A stretch of DNA of 64,000 bases, taken from positions 186,001 to 250,000 of the forward strand of contig NZ_QDFZ01000003.1 in the NCBI RefSeq assembly GCF_003347605.1, given 5' to 3'. Origin of the DNA: Chryseobacterium sp. KLBC 52. GTDB lineage: Bacteria > Bacteroidota > Bacteroidia > Flavobacteriales > Weeksellaceae. Positions 17,131 through 25,559 of this stretch are shown here, piece by piece. The notes below the pieces were generated by a model. The model did not search any database. It was not told where the DNA came from and saw only the letters and a program-made list of their open reading frames with translations. The translations under genes and the position numbers were made by a program. Each line of letters begins with the position of its first letter. The stretch's first letter is position 1.

Positions 17131-17290
17131 TTTTAACGCATTGAACGCAAGTTTAAAGCTTATCTGTATTATAAAGGTTCGCAAAGACGTTTCACTCAGC
17201 GAGGAAAATACTTCAATTGCTAAATGAAATGCCTTTGCGAACGAAAATAAAAAGAATCAATATCAATTTTCTTTGCTTCTTAGCGTTAGA
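17131..17290. repeat. dispersed palindromic intergenic repeat, copy C
   Basis: It begins TTTTAACGCA and ends in CTTAGCGTTA. The left arm at 17176-17200 (GGTTCGCAAAGACGTTTCAC...) is complementary to the right arm at 17219-17249 (GCTAAATGAAATGCCTTTGC...). It is the most symmetric of the three copies and fills the gap between convergent genes. Confidence 0.75.
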
Positions 17291-17301
17291 TTTAGATCAA
17301 T

Positions 17302-17832
17302 TTATTTATTAATAAGTCCGAAAATCGCTGCATCAACGAATTTTCCTTTTTCAAAAAAATAATCTTTCAACGTTCCTTCTTTGCTGAAATTTAAAGAAGT
17401 CAAGAGTCTTTCGGAAGAAATATTGGATGGATCTATGAACGCATCTACACGGTGAAGCCTCATGGTTTCAAATCCATAGGTCAGAATCGGAAGAATAGCT
17501 TCTTTCATATAGGATTGCTGCCAGAATTTGGGATTGAGTTCATAGCCAACCTCTGCCCTGAAATGCTCCCTGTACCAGTTGTGATAGCCGCAGGTGCCAA
17601 TAACTTTTCCGGTTGATTTCAGTTCCAGAGCCCATCTGAAACCTTTGCCTTTTTCAAATTCACTATTGAAGTGCTGGATAATACGACGGGAATCTTCTTC
17701 GGTTTTGAAGGTATCCAGGTCATAATATTCCATCACTTCATCCAGAGAAAAGTATTCGAAAAGGTCCTGGGTATCATTAAAAGTAAGCTGGCGCAAAATA
17801 AGCCTTTCAGTCTCTAAGACAGGAAATTCCAT
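17302..17832 (-). CDS. GNAT family N-acetyltransferase (RimJ/RimL-like)
   Basis: 176 residues. LETERLILRQLTFNDTQDLF opens the fold. VIGTCGYHNW is strand 4, EVGYELNPKFWQQSYMKEA holds the acetyl-CoA loop (unusually QQSY instead of a Gly-rich QxxGxG/A), and AFIDPSNISSERLLTSLNF is the final helix. Probably a ribosomal-protein or small-molecule acetyltransferase. It is about 30% similar by eye to the GNAT protein at 772-1305, not a recent duplicate. Confidence 0.87.
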   Translation of the reverse strand: MEFPVLETERLILRQLTFNDTQDLFEYFSLDEVMEYYDLDTFKTEEDSRRIIQHFNSEFEKGKGFRWALELKSTGKVIGTCGYHNWYREHFRAEVGYELNPKFWQQSYMKEAILPILTYGFETMRLHRVDAFIDPSNISSERLLTSLNFSKEGTLKDYFFEKGKFVDAAIFGLINK

Positions 17833-17958
17833 AAATAATGTGATTTGATGGTTGAAAAGTACGATTAATTAGTGACAAAGAAAAGCCGGGAAGATTAACC
17901 CCTAAACAATTCTCTTACCCTGAATTTATTTTTTTAAATTTGGGGCTCATTTTTTACT

Positions 17959-20553
17959 ATGGCAAAAGCAGCGAAGAAAGAAACCCCGTTAATGACGCAG
18001 TACAATACCATCAAGGCGAAATACCCTGATGCGCTATTATTATTCAGGGTTGGGGATTTTTATGAAACTTTTGGGCAGGATGCTGTCAGAACTTCTCAGA
18101 TTCTGGGTATTGTGCTTACCAAAAGAGCCAATGGTGAGGGGCATATAGAACTTGCAGGATTTCCACATCATTCTGTAGATTCTTATCTCCCAAAACTGGT
18201 AAGAGCCGGAATGAGGGTTGCGATCTGTGATCAGCTGGAAGATCCGAAAATGGTGAAGGGAATTGTTAAACGTGGTGTCACTGAATTGGTTACACCTGGA
18301 GTTACCTTCAATGATCAGGTTCTGAATTCCAAAAAGAATAACTTCCTTCTTTCATTGCATAAAGAAAAAGAGAAGTATGGAATTGCCTTAGTGGACATCT
18401 CCACGGGAGAGTTTCTGGTAAGTGAAGGAAACCTGGAAAAGCTTTTGCATATCATCAATACCTTTGATCCGAGTGAGATTATTTTCCAGAGAAGCACCCA
18501 GATTCCGGAGCAGATCAAAAATAAAAATGCCTTTAAGCTTGAAGACTGGGCTTTCCAATATAATTTTGCCTACGAAAAACTCACAAATCATTTCAAAACC
18601 AATTCATTAAAGGGATTTGGAATAGAAAATTTACCGTTGGCGATTACAGCGGCAGGAGCTATTTTTGCTTATCTGGTAGAAGATACGCATCATAATCTGC
18701 TTGCCCATATTACGAAACTGCAGATTATTCCGCAGGAAGACTATCTGATGATGGATAATTTTACCCTGAGAAACCTGGAAATTGTTTATCCAAGCAATCC
18801 ACAGGGGAAATCACTGTTGGATATCATTGATAAAACGTCTACTCCGATGGGAGGAAGGCTTTTGAGAAGGAGAATTATTCTTCCTTTAAAATCGGTGGAT
18901 GAGATCATGAGAAGACTTTCTCTGATTGATTTCTTAAACGAAAATGATGCGCTGAAATATGAAATCTGCCAGCTTCTGAAATCCATTTCTGATCTTGACC
19001 GACTGATGGGGAAACTGGCTGCAGAGAAAATCTCACCTAAAGAACTGGGATATTTGCGTCAGAGTTTAATTAATATTCATAAAATCAAAGCTTTATTGCA
19101 TCCACATGCAGATGTGCTGGCGTGGTTAGAGCCTTTATTTGATCTGGAAGAACTGATTAAATTTTTGCAAAATCATCTTAATGAAGAACTTCCGGTAAGT
19201 CTTGCGAAAGGGAATATCATTAAAGAAGGAGTTTCTGAAGAACTGGACAGACTGAGAAATCTTCAAAGCAAAGGACGTGGATTCTTAGATGAAATGTGCC
19301 AGAGGGAGATTGAAAGAACAGGAATTACCAGCCTTAAAATTGATTTTAACAATGTTTTCGGATATTATATTGAAGTCCGAAATACGCATAAAGATAAAGT
19401 TCCGGATGACTGGGTAAGAAAGCAAACCTTAGTAAACGCAGAAAGATACATTACCGAAGAGCTGAAGGAATACGAAAACCAAATTCTTGGTGCCGAAGAA
19501 AAAATAGGCGTTCTGGAAACGTCACTGTACAGAAATGTATGTGCAGAAACAATGGTTTATATTGATCAGATTCAAGGGAATTCCAATATCATTGCCCAAC
19601 TTGATGTGGCTGCGGGATTGTCCGAACTGGCTGTTTCTGAGAGTTATACAAAGCCTGTTTTGAATGACGGCTATGCGATTGATTTAAAAGAAGCCAGACA
19701 TCCGATCATTGAAAATGCTCTTCCACTGGGAGAAAAATATATCCCGAATGATATCTTCCTGGATAAAGATTCTCAGCAGATTATCATGGTAACAGGACCC
19801 AACATGGCCGGTAAATCGGCAATTCTGCGTCAGACAGCTATTGTATGTCTTTTGGCTCAGATCGGAAGTTTTGTACCAGCGAAACATGCTGAAATCGGAT
19901 TGCTGGATAAGATTTTTACAAGGGTAGGAGCTACCGATAATATTTCTGCAGGCGAATCTACTTTCATGGTGGAAATGAATGAAGCGGCGAATATCCTGAA
20001 CAATATTTCAGAAAGAAGTCTGATTCTGTTAGATGAAATCGGACGTGGAACTTCCACTTATGACGGGGTTTCTATTGCATGGGCTATTGCAGAATATCTT
20101 CATCAGCACCCAACGCAGGCAAAGACCTTATTTGCAACGCATTATCATGAGCTGAATGAAATGACTGTCAATTTCGAAAGGGTGAAAAATTTCCACGTTT
20201 CTATCCAGGAAAACAAAGGGAATATTATTTTCCTGAGAAAACTCGTTCCGGGTGGTAGTGAGCATAGTTTCGGTATTCATGTGGCAAAACTGGCCGGAAT
20301 GCCTGCCAAAGTGGTCAACAGAGCGAATGAGATTCTTAAAACCCTTGAAGCAAGCAGAACGCAGGGAAATGGAAGTACTTCTGAAAGTATCAAAAGAGTG
20401 ACAGAAGAAAATATGCAGCTTTCTTTCTTCCAGCTTGACGATCCTGTTCTGGAGAATATCCGCGAAGAACTGACGAAAATAGATATCAATACCTTGACCC
20501 CTATTGAAGCTTTAATGAAGCTGAATGCGATAAAAAAAATGATTGGAGGCTAA
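17959..20553 (+). CDS. mutS: DNA mismatch repair protein MutS
   Basis: 864 residues. It recognises mismatches and starts repair with MutL. GDFYETF has the mismatch-inserting Phe34 and Glu36; the Walker A is TGPNMAGKS, the Walker B/D-loop region is LILLDEIGRGTSTYDG, and TLFATHYHEL is the signature and H-loop region. The C-terminal DPVLENIREELTKIDINTLTPIEAL is the dimerisation tail. The start is the first ATG after a candidate -7 element TAAATTTG at 17935-17942. Mutations here would give a mutator phenotype. Confidence 0.97.
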   Translation: MAKAAKKETPLMTQYNTIKAKYPDALLLFRVGDFYETFGQDAVRTSQILGIVLTKRANGEGHIELAGFPHHSVDSYLPKLVRAGMRVAICDQLEDPKMVKGIVKRGVTELVTPGVTFNDQVLNSKKNNFLLSLHKEKEKYGIALVDISTGEFLVSEGNLEKLLHIINTFDPSEIIFQRSTQIPEQIKNKNAFKLEDWAFQYNFAYEKLTNHFKTNSLKGFGIENLPLAITAAGAIFAYLVEDTHHNLLAHITKLQIIPQEDYLMMDNFTLRNLEIVYPSNPQGKSLLDIIDKTSTPMGGRLLRRRIILPLKSVDEIMRRLSLIDFLNENDALKYEICQLLKSISDLDRLMGKLAAEKISPKELGYLRQSLINIHKIKALLHPHADVLAWLEPLFDLEELIKFLQNHLNEELPVSLAKGNIIKEGVSEELDRLRNLQSKGRGFLDEMCQREIERTGITSLKIDFNNVFGYYIEVRNTHKDKVPDDWVRKQTLVNAERYITEELKEYENQILGAEEKIGVLETSLYRNVCAETMVYIDQIQGNSNIIAQLDVAAGLSELAVSESYTKPVLNDGYAIDLKEARHPIIENALPLGEKYIPNDIFLDKDSQQIIMVTGPNMAGKSAILRQTAIVCLLAQIGSFVPAKHAEIGLLDKIFTRVGATDNISAGESTFMVEMNEAANILNNISERSLILLDEIGRGTSTYDGVSIAWAIAEYLHQHPTQAKTLFATHYHELNEMTVNFERVKNFHVSIQENKGNIIFLRKLVPGGSEHSFGIHVAKLAGMPAKVVNRANEILKTLEASRTQGNGSTSESIKRVTEENMQLSFFQLDDPVLENIREELTKIDINTLTPIEALMKLNAIKKMIGG

Positions 20554-20568
20554 TCCAATCATTTTTTT
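20533..20568 (+). terminator. mutS terminator overlapping its stop codon
   Basis: The stem AATGATTGGA...TCCAATCATT contains the mutS TAA in the loop and is followed by seven T. It also faces the convergent peptide gene at 20586. Confidence 0.88.
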
Positions 20569-20585
20569 GTTATTATAAAGGAAGA

Positions 20586-20741
20586 CTAGCAGCAATAGCC
20601 GTCCTTACCTCTTGGGCCTATGATGAGGAAATGGCTTACTCCTCTCAGTTTGCATAAACCCTCTGCGCAAGCTGCTCCACCATTAATTTCTTTTAATTCA
20701 TTTTTGGTGAGTTTTCTTTTCAAGATGACTGAATTTTTCAT
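20586..20741 (-). CDS. GG-leader peptide C (bacteriocin-like)
   Basis: 51 residues. The leader MKNSVILKRKLTKNELKEIN ends in GG at 21-22, the cleavage mark for C39-peptidase ABC exporters. The core of 29 residues has Cys at AACAEGLC and a terminal GYCC. Leader and C-terminus match peptides B and A next to it. The core also has a hydrophobic FLIIGP stretch. It starts 28 bases after the stop of peptide B and is probably on the same mRNA. Antimicrobial, signalling or other roles are all open. Confidence 0.85.
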   Translation of the reverse strand: MKNSVILKRKLTKNELKEINGGAACAEGLCKLRGVSHFLIIGPRGKDGYCC

Positions 20742-20769
20742 ATTCCGTTATTTGGAAATTACAACTCAG

Positions 20770-20937
20770 TTAGCAGCAGAATCCATCCTGCATTCCAGGA
20801 ACACCGTATCGTTCTTCTCCGGTTTGAGGATCTGTACAGCTTATCACTCTTGGGCAGACAGGTCTGTTGGCACCACCGCTGATCTCTTTCAGTTCAGTTT
20901 TGTTCAATTTTCTTTTTTGATTTTTTAAATTTTTCAT
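20770..20937 (-). CDS. GG-leader peptide B (bacteriocin-like)
   Basis: 55 residues. The leader MKNLKNQKRKLNKTELKEIS ends in GG at 21-22. The 33-residue core, starting ANRPVCPRVISC, has two Cys spaced by five residues and ends in QDGFCC, the same end as peptides A and C (GYCC). The middle (TDPQTGEERYGVPG) differs from the other two, so the mature peptides are not identical. No modification enzyme or exporter gene is adjacent. Confidence 0.85.
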   Translation of the reverse strand: MKNLKNQKRKLNKTELKEISGGANRPVCPRVISCTDPQTGEERYGVPGMQDGFCC

Positions 20938-21043
20938 AATAATTTTAATTTGGTAAAAGCTAATTTACAAGTTATTTTAATAGCTACAAAATATTGTGAT
21001 TCAAATTGTTAACTTTTTGCAAAAGATTTCTCCTTCACAAAAA

Positions 21044-21070
21044 AAAGATTGAGGTGAGACCTCAATCTTT
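21044..21070 (-). terminator. terminator after GG-leader peptide A
   Basis: A perfect 12-bp stem (AAAGATTGAGGT at 21044-21055, complement at 21059-21070) with a GAG loop. On the minus strand it is followed by a T run, 23 bases past the peptide A stop. It separates peptide A from B and C. Confidence 0.88.
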
Positions 21071-21093
21071 AGTATCTAACAAAGCTTTTGCTA

Positions 21094-21252
21094 TTAACAG
21101 CAGTATCCGTTTCTTCCTACAGGTCCGATTACATATTCACCGTCCCCTCTGTCGCAAAGTCCTTCGGGGCATACAACAGGTCCGTTGCCTCCGTTAATTT
21201 CTTTCAGTTCGCTTTTTGTTAATTTTCTTTTCTGAGCGTTTGATTTTTTCAT
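21094..21252 (-). CDS. GG-leader peptide A (bacteriocin-like)
   Basis: 52 residues from the ATG at 21252; a longer frame to 21297 adds residues unlike a leader. The leader MKKSNAQKRKLTKSELKEIN ends in GG at 21-22. The 30-residue core has VVCPEGLC, an acidic DRGDGEY turn and the end GRNGYCC. A -7-like TATATTTG lies at 21283-21276, so it has its own promoter and terminator. It is closest to peptide C in sequence. Confidence 0.88.
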   Translation of the reverse strand: MKKSNAQKRKLTKSELKEINGGNGPVVCPEGLCDRGDGEYVIGPVGRNGYCC

Positions 21253-21275
21253 GGTATTTTTAGTTTTGATTCCTT

Positions 21276-21283
21276 CAAATATA
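21276..21283 (-). promoter_or_regulatory. candidate -7 element for GG-leader peptide A
   Basis: TATATTTG on the minus strand, 24 bases from the ATG at 21252. It also supports the shorter start of the peptide gene, because the longer frame would begin upstream of the transcription start. No clear TTTG at 19 bases. Confidence 0.45.
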
Positions 21284-21340
21284 TAAAAACAATTCATATA
21301 ATTCTATTACTTGTGAAAAATTAACACATTGGCTTATGAA

Positions 21341-21368
21341 AAGAAAAGGAACGCTTTAAGCGCTCCCT
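21341..21368 (-). terminator. terminator of the 21372 lipoprotein gene
   Basis: GGAACGCTT at 21349-21357 pairs with AAGCGCTCC at 21358-21366 (one mismatch, no loop to speak of). It is directly 3' of the minus-strand stop codon and followed on that strand by TTTTCTTTTC. Confidence 0.55.
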
Positions 21369-21371
21369 ATA

Positions 21372-22214
21372 TTATAAATGATTGTATTCGTAAGTATTTA
21401 ACTCACTATTCGTTATCCCTGTTCCGGTCTTGTTATAATACGTTTTAACATTCTTCGTAGGATATCCGCTGTTGTTATATTCGTAAGTGGATTTAAAAAT
21501 CCCCCATTCACCACTTCCGGCTCCATTGTTATAATTAAGAACATTGTTATAACTTACGATATTGTGTGTTGAGCCATTTTCATCTTCACTATCAATAATT
21601 TTTAAAAACCCTGTGATATTTTTAAACGGAAGATTTTTAGTATCATATACAATAGGCTGTAAAGCACCTGTTGCACTGTGAAACCCTCCTGTATTATTGG
21701 GTACTGATGCGGTTTCTGTCCAGCTGCTAAGCGAACCATCGGCATTTAATGTAGTATTTTTAGTACCTGTTCTTACAGGAGATCCTGTAAAGCTTGCTGT
21801 ATAGGTGATTTTTACAGCATTGCTTGCGGTATATGCATAATTGGTTTCTACCGTAGAAACAGTTCCGCTCAAAAGGTAAGTCTCGCTATATATTTTTTTA
21901 CTCAATCTGCTGCTTCCGTCATAAGAATATGTTGTTTTGTAACTTGTGCTTGAACCCGTCGTTACCTGTTGGGAAATCAGATCTCCTGAATAGCTGAAAA
22001 GGGTAACTTCACCAGTGCTGGTGTTTTTGATCTGGGAGATTTTTGAGCCATTGTAAGTATAGGTTGAGGTTTCTCCGTCAGCAACCATTTTTGTTACTAA
22101 AACCGGACTGTCTTCATTATTATTTCCGTTGTTGTTGGATGAGGCGGTGTCATCATTACTGCTTGAGCAGGATGCCAAAAAGAAAACTGGCAGTAGTAAA
22201 TAAGCTTTTTTCAT
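21372..22214 (-). CDS. hypothetical lipoprotein with YD-like repeats
   Basis: 280 residues. The lipobox is FLASC, followed by a Ser/Asn/Asp-rich linker to about residue 35. The rest is a beta-rich array of strands such as STYTYNGSKISQI, LFSYSGDLISQQ and TTYSYDGSSRLSKK that resemble the YD-type repeats of Rhs-like proteins, without an Rhs core. It is likely a surface or periplasmic lipoprotein; function unknown. Divergent from the thioredoxin-like gene at 22349. Confidence 0.78.
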   Translation of the reverse strand: MKKAYLLLPVFFLASCSSSNDDTASSNNNGNNNEDSPVLVTKMVADGETSTYTYNGSKISQIKNTSTGEVTLFSYSGDLISQQVTTGSSTSYKTTYSYDGSSRLSKKIYSETYLLSGTVSTVETNYAYTASNAVKITYTASFTGSPVRTGTKNTTLNADGSLSSWTETASVPNNTGGFHSATGALQPIVYDTKNLPFKNITGFLKIIDSEDENGSTHNIVSYNNVLNYNNGAGSGEWGIFKSTYEYNNSGYPTKNVKTYYNKTGTGITNSELNTYEYNHL

Positions 22215-22348
22215 GGTTTTGATTTAAGCCATAAAAATATTAAAAAAATGAATCAGCTGCCAAAAAAATGTTTATTTGTAAAAGATTTAGAGAATTGGTG
22301 AATTTTATTTTTGTATATTGTTAAATTATAGTTGTTTATGTTTTAATA

Positions 22349-22837
22349 ATGAAAAATATAATAAAAATATTAATTCTGTTTTTCTTTTGCACAGTTCTCA
22401 AAGCCCAGCAGACGGAAGTTTCTGTCCTAAAGTATGAAGATCTGGAGAAGAGAATTCAGCGGGAAGAAGACAAACTGCTTGTTGTGAACTTCTGGTCTAC
22501 AACCTGTGGTCCATGTGTGAAAGAGCTTCCTCATTTTATGGATGTTAATGCAAAATATGCAGATAATGAGAAGTTTAAAATGATCCTGGTTTCATTAGAC
22601 AGGTTGGCTGATAAAGAAAGAGTTTTGAAATTCATTAAAAATAAAAATCTTACCGCTGAAGTACTTATGCTGGATGATATCAAAAGAATGAATACCTGGA
22701 TTCCAAGATTTGAAAAAGACTGGGATGGAAATATTCCAGTAACGTTGTTCTATAAAAACGGATCAAAAATCCACTTTAATGATGGTGAAATGAGCAAAGA
22801 AGACCTGGAAAAAACAATTAAAGAAAACCTGCAATAA
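22349..22837 (+). CDS. exported TlpA-like thioredoxin-fold protein
   Basis: 162 residues. A signal peptide (residues 1-20, ending in LKAQ) precedes a thioredoxin fold with STTCGPCVKELP, the CGPC redox motif of TlpA/ResA-type proteins. GNIPVTLFYKNG holds the cis-Pro loop. It probably reduces disulfides in the periplasm, for example in cytochrome maturation, or acts with the following gene. A -7-like TATTTTTG lies at 22306-22313. The next gene starts 10 bases after its stop. Confidence 0.88.
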   Translation: MKNIIKILILFFFCTVLKAQQTEVSVLKYEDLEKRIQREEDKLLVVNFWSTTCGPCVKELPHFMDVNAKYADNEKFKMILVSLDRLADKERVLKFIKNKNLTAEVLMLDDIKRMNTWIPRFEKDWDGNIPVTLFYKNGSKIHFNDGEMSKEDLEKTIKENLQ

Positions 22838-22847
22838 ATAATTAATT

Positions 22848-23504
22848 ATGAAAAACCTGAAAATTGTAATGACCGCATTTATCGTTGGGCTGGGATTACT
22901 AAGCTTTACAGCGAAAGATCATGATAAAAATATAAGTAAGAAAGAAAGCGTTTCATCTGTAAAAGGCTATGAAGTAGGGGATGAAGCTACCGATTTTAAG
23001 CTTAAAAATATTGATGGGAAAATGGTTTCCCTGAGTGATTTTAAAAGCGCAAAGGGATTCATTGTCGTATTTACCTGCAACCATTGTCCTTATGCAAAGA
23101 AATATGAAGACAGAATCATTGAGCTGGATAAAAAATATAAAGCTCAGGGATATCCGGTCATTGCCATTAATCCCAACGATCCTAATGTACAGCCGGAAGA
23201 CGGTTATCAGCAGATGATTGAAAGAGCAAAGCAGAAAGGATTCACTTTCCCTTATCTGGTAGACGAAGGGCAGAAAATTTATCCTCAGTACGGAGCAACA
23301 AAAACACCACATATTTTTGTTCTGAAAAAAGAAAACGGAAAGAACATTGTAAAATACATAGGTGCAATCGACAATAATTATGATAACCCGAATGATGTAT
23401 CGGAATATTATGTTCAGGATGCGGTAAATGCTCTGATCAAAGGAGAACCGGTAAAAATGACCAAAACGGTAGCCATCGGATGTACAATCAAAGTAAAGAA
23501 ATAA
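22848..23504 (+). CDS. exported AhpC/TSA-type thioredoxin-fold protein
   Basis: 218 residues. The signal peptide covers about 1-23. EVGDEATDFKLKNIDGKMVS is the typical entry of AhpC/TSA redoxins, FTCNHCPYAKKYEDRI holds a CxxC-like CNHC, and ATKTPHIFVL the cis-Pro. Proteins of this type are annotated as thioredoxin family or redoxin; a peroxidase or disulfide reductase role is possible. It forms an operon with the preceding TlpA-like protein, suggesting a shared electron pathway. Confidence 0.87.
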   Translation: MKNLKIVMTAFIVGLGLLSFTAKDHDKNISKKESVSSVKGYEVGDEATDFKLKNIDGKMVSLSDFKSAKGFIVVFTCNHCPYAKKYEDRIIELDKKYKAQGYPVIAINPNDPNVQPEDGYQQMIERAKQKGFTFPYLVDEGQKIYPQYGATKTPHIFVLKKENGKNIVKYIGAIDNNYDNPNDVSEYYVQDAVNALIKGEPVKMTKTVAIGCTIKVKK

Positions 23505-23530
23505 TATATTTGTCTTTATAAAATGATAAG

Positions 23531-23558
23531 ATCGGTATTCTTAGAATGCCGATTTTTT
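23531..23558 (+). terminator. terminator after the redoxin operon
   Basis: ATCGGTATTC at 23531-23540 pairs with GAATGCCGAT at 23544-23553 (one G-T), followed by TTTTT. A reading frame starting at 23523 runs through it, but the likely start of the next gene is after it. Confidence 0.8.
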
Positions 23559-23579
23559 ATGCCTAAACTCAAATTTGAA

Positions 23580-23981
23580 ATGAAATTCCAATTCAGCCTG
23601 AAGTATTTGCTTCTCACCGTAATTATTTTTCTTGCAGAAGTATTGATTGCCACAAAATTCAGTGATATTTTCTTTGTGAGAGCTTATTTAGGAGATGTTA
23701 TTGTGGTCATGCTTCTTTATACTTTCGTCAAAAGTTTTGTAAAAGTAAATGATCAGAAGCTGATTCTGGGAATTCTTATTTTTTCATTGATGGTAGAATT
23801 TGCCCAGTATTTCAATATCGCGGAAAAACTAGGCTTCCGTCCTGGAAGCCTGATGTATATTGTTATTGGAAATTCTTTCTCGTGGATAGATAATCTTTGC
23901 TATGCTGTAGGCTGCCTTATTCTCTATCTTATCGTAAAGGTGACAAACAATGATCGCTTAACCTCAACTCCTAATCCCTAA
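23580..23981 (+). CDS. DUF2809 family membrane protein
   Basis: 133 residues from the ATG at 23580 (MKFQFSLKYLLLTVIIFLAE); longer starts at 23523 or 23559 run through the terminator hairpin or add non-conserved residues. Four membrane helices. AYLGDVIVVMLLYTFVKSF and VEFAQYFNIAEKLGFRPGSL match the DUF2809 family, of unknown function. The last residues (TSTPNP) are encoded by a repetitive CTAATCCC tract that may be a repeat insertion. Confidence 0.82.
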   Translation: MKFQFSLKYLLLTVIIFLAEVLIATKFSDIFFVRAYLGDVIVVMLLYTFVKSFVKVNDQKLILGILIFSLMVEFAQYFNIAEKLGFRPGSLMYIVIGNSFSWIDNLCYAVGCLILYLIVKVTNNDRLTSTPNP

Positions 23982-23998
23982 TCCCTGCAATCTGACAC

Positions 23999-24919
23999 CT
24001 ATCTTCCAAAACTGTCATATTTATCTTCAGCATATTTGGTAAAACGGTTCAGTAACGCCACATTTTCTTTTTCCATAGGTGATAATTCATTGTCTACGTT
24101 GCTGGATACAGGAATATACCAGTCTGTTTGCTCAAAGAAATTTCTGTAGGTTTCTTTTTTAAAGGAATAACCATGTCTTGCAAATACAGAGTTTTTGATG
24201 ATCTCAAGATCCAGTTTTCTTAAGTTTTTGAGATCTTTTTCTGTCAGTTTTTGCTTCGATGCATTCAGTTTGAAAATCGCTTCTGAAGCGATGCGATTTT
24301 TAGAGGTTTTATAGCTTTCTGTTTTTCCGGTTTCTTCATCGGTATATTTTTCAGTAAACTCTTTAGGGTTTGACCAGTCTACCAGATCAGAATCCTTATC
24401 CAGCATAAAATTCGGGTTATAAACAAACTCTTTTTTGGTAAGTTTAAGCGTTTTCGAAGGTGCTTTAACACTTGTTTTATCAAAAGCATTCCACTTTCCG
24501 GTTAAGCTGTCGCCTTTTAATTTTACTTCAAATCTTCCGTCTGTTTTGTCATTGCCCGGTTCATCAAGCACAAAAGACGTTGTAGCCTCATTGAAAATAC
24601 CTCTGAACGGGCGCTGATTCCCATTCACGATACTTTGTCCGTACACGCTGTCTTTGGTAATTCTGTTGATCTTTAAAGAAATTCTTTTGTAGTTATCAAC
24701 ATCATATTCTGAGCCGTCTGTTGGGTCAACTACCTTTTCCATTCCTGCAAATTCACCGGTATAAATTCCGTAATATTCTTTGTGAACTTCAGGGATTACC
24801 ACAGAGTCCTTTTTTGCAGTCAGAGAATCTTTTCCCGATTCAGTAGTCTTTCCCTCTTTTTTGCAGCTTAACAGAGAAACTGTAAGCAGGGAAATGAGTG
24901 TGTAATTTAGAATTTTCAT
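23999..24919 (-). CDS. YARHG domain lipoprotein
   Basis: 306 residues with lipobox LLSC near residue 19. The C-terminal 80 residues (LRKLDLEIIKNSVFARHGYS ... FFEQTDWYIP) are a YARHG domain, an extracellular domain of unknown function named after a Y/F-A-R-H-G motif. The middle part is beta-rich. It overlaps the start of the DUF2306 gene by 4 bases, so the two are co-translated. Confidence 0.85.
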   Translation of the reverse strand: MKILNYTLISLLTVSLLSCKKEGKTTESGKDSLTAKKDSVVIPEVHKEYYGIYTGEFAGMEKVVDPTDGSEYDVDNYKRISLKINRITKDSVYGQSIVNGNQRPFRGIFNEATTSFVLDEPGNDKTDGRFEVKLKGDSLTGKWNAFDKTSVKAPSKTLKLTKKEFVYNPNFMLDKDSDLVDWSNPKEFTEKYTDEETGKTESYKTSKNRIASEAIFKLNASKQKLTEKDLKNLRKLDLEIIKNSVFARHGYSFKKETYRNFFEQTDWYIPVSSNVDNELSPMEKENVALLNRFTKYAEDKYDSFGR

Positions 24920-25554
24920 ATAAGTTTTTTTGTGATTAAATATTCAATAATAAGGAGGTTGGGAATCCAGCCCAGCCATGCAATGATCTGATAGACATCC
25001 ATAGGATTGGGATGAAATAAATATACAATAATTACCTTCCACATTCTCAGGGTAATAGCAGATAAAGTAAATGCAAAACTCCGCCACATCCACTGCTTAT
25101 GTTCTTTAAACCTTTTCTGTCTGGCCAGCTGATAGGCTTTCAACGTTGAAAACCACCATAAAAAGCCTAAAATAACAAAAGAAATCTTTGAAAAAAGACC
25201 TCCATTGGCAAAAATACCCATATAAATACCCGAAGGCGCGGCAAAAATTAGAATGAGAAAAATATACACTTTTCCCATATTTCTGTGGAAATTTTTGAAT
25301 CCAAAATTCTTTCTGAGCAAAGCAAGAAAACCCGAAAGAAGCACAAAAATGCTTGTATAAACATGGGTATAGAAAAACGGAAGATATTCCTGTCTTTCTG
25401 TTACTTCCGTCTGTTTGATCATCAGAAAACTGACTTCAGGATTAAAAGGAATATATTCTAAAGTGATTTTCAGCATGAGCCAAAAGAAATACCCGAACCC
25501 TAAAACTAAAAGGATTTTAAAAAAAGAAGAAATATTTCTTTTGGCCGACAGCAT
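24916..25554 (-). CDS. DUF2306 membrane protein
   Basis: 212 residues, about six membrane segments. HRNMGKVYIFLILIF and KEHKQWMWRSFAFTLSAITL match DUF2306, a predicted integral membrane family with conserved His and Arg that is sometimes compared with cytochrome-b-like bundles. The reaction is unknown. It lies in a tight minus-strand run, 5 bases after the preceding gene and overlapping the next. Confidence 0.83.
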   Translation of the reverse strand: MLSAKRNISSFFKILLVLGFGYFFWLMLKITLEYIPFNPEVSFLMIKQTEVTERQEYLPFFYTHVYTSIFVLLSGFLALLRKNFGFKNFHRNMGKVYIFLILIFAAPSGIYMGIFANGGLFSKISFVILGFLWWFSTLKAYQLARQKRFKEHKQWMWRSFAFTLSAITLRMWKVIIVYLFHPNPMDVYQIIAWLGWIPNLLIIEYLITKKLI

Positions 25555-25559
25555 TCTGA

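Noticed and set aside
20620..20928. 102-codon + strand frame across the GG-leader peptides B and C
   Set aside because: It is antisense to two paralogous peptide genes with conserved leaders; its product shows no family and ends at no terminator.
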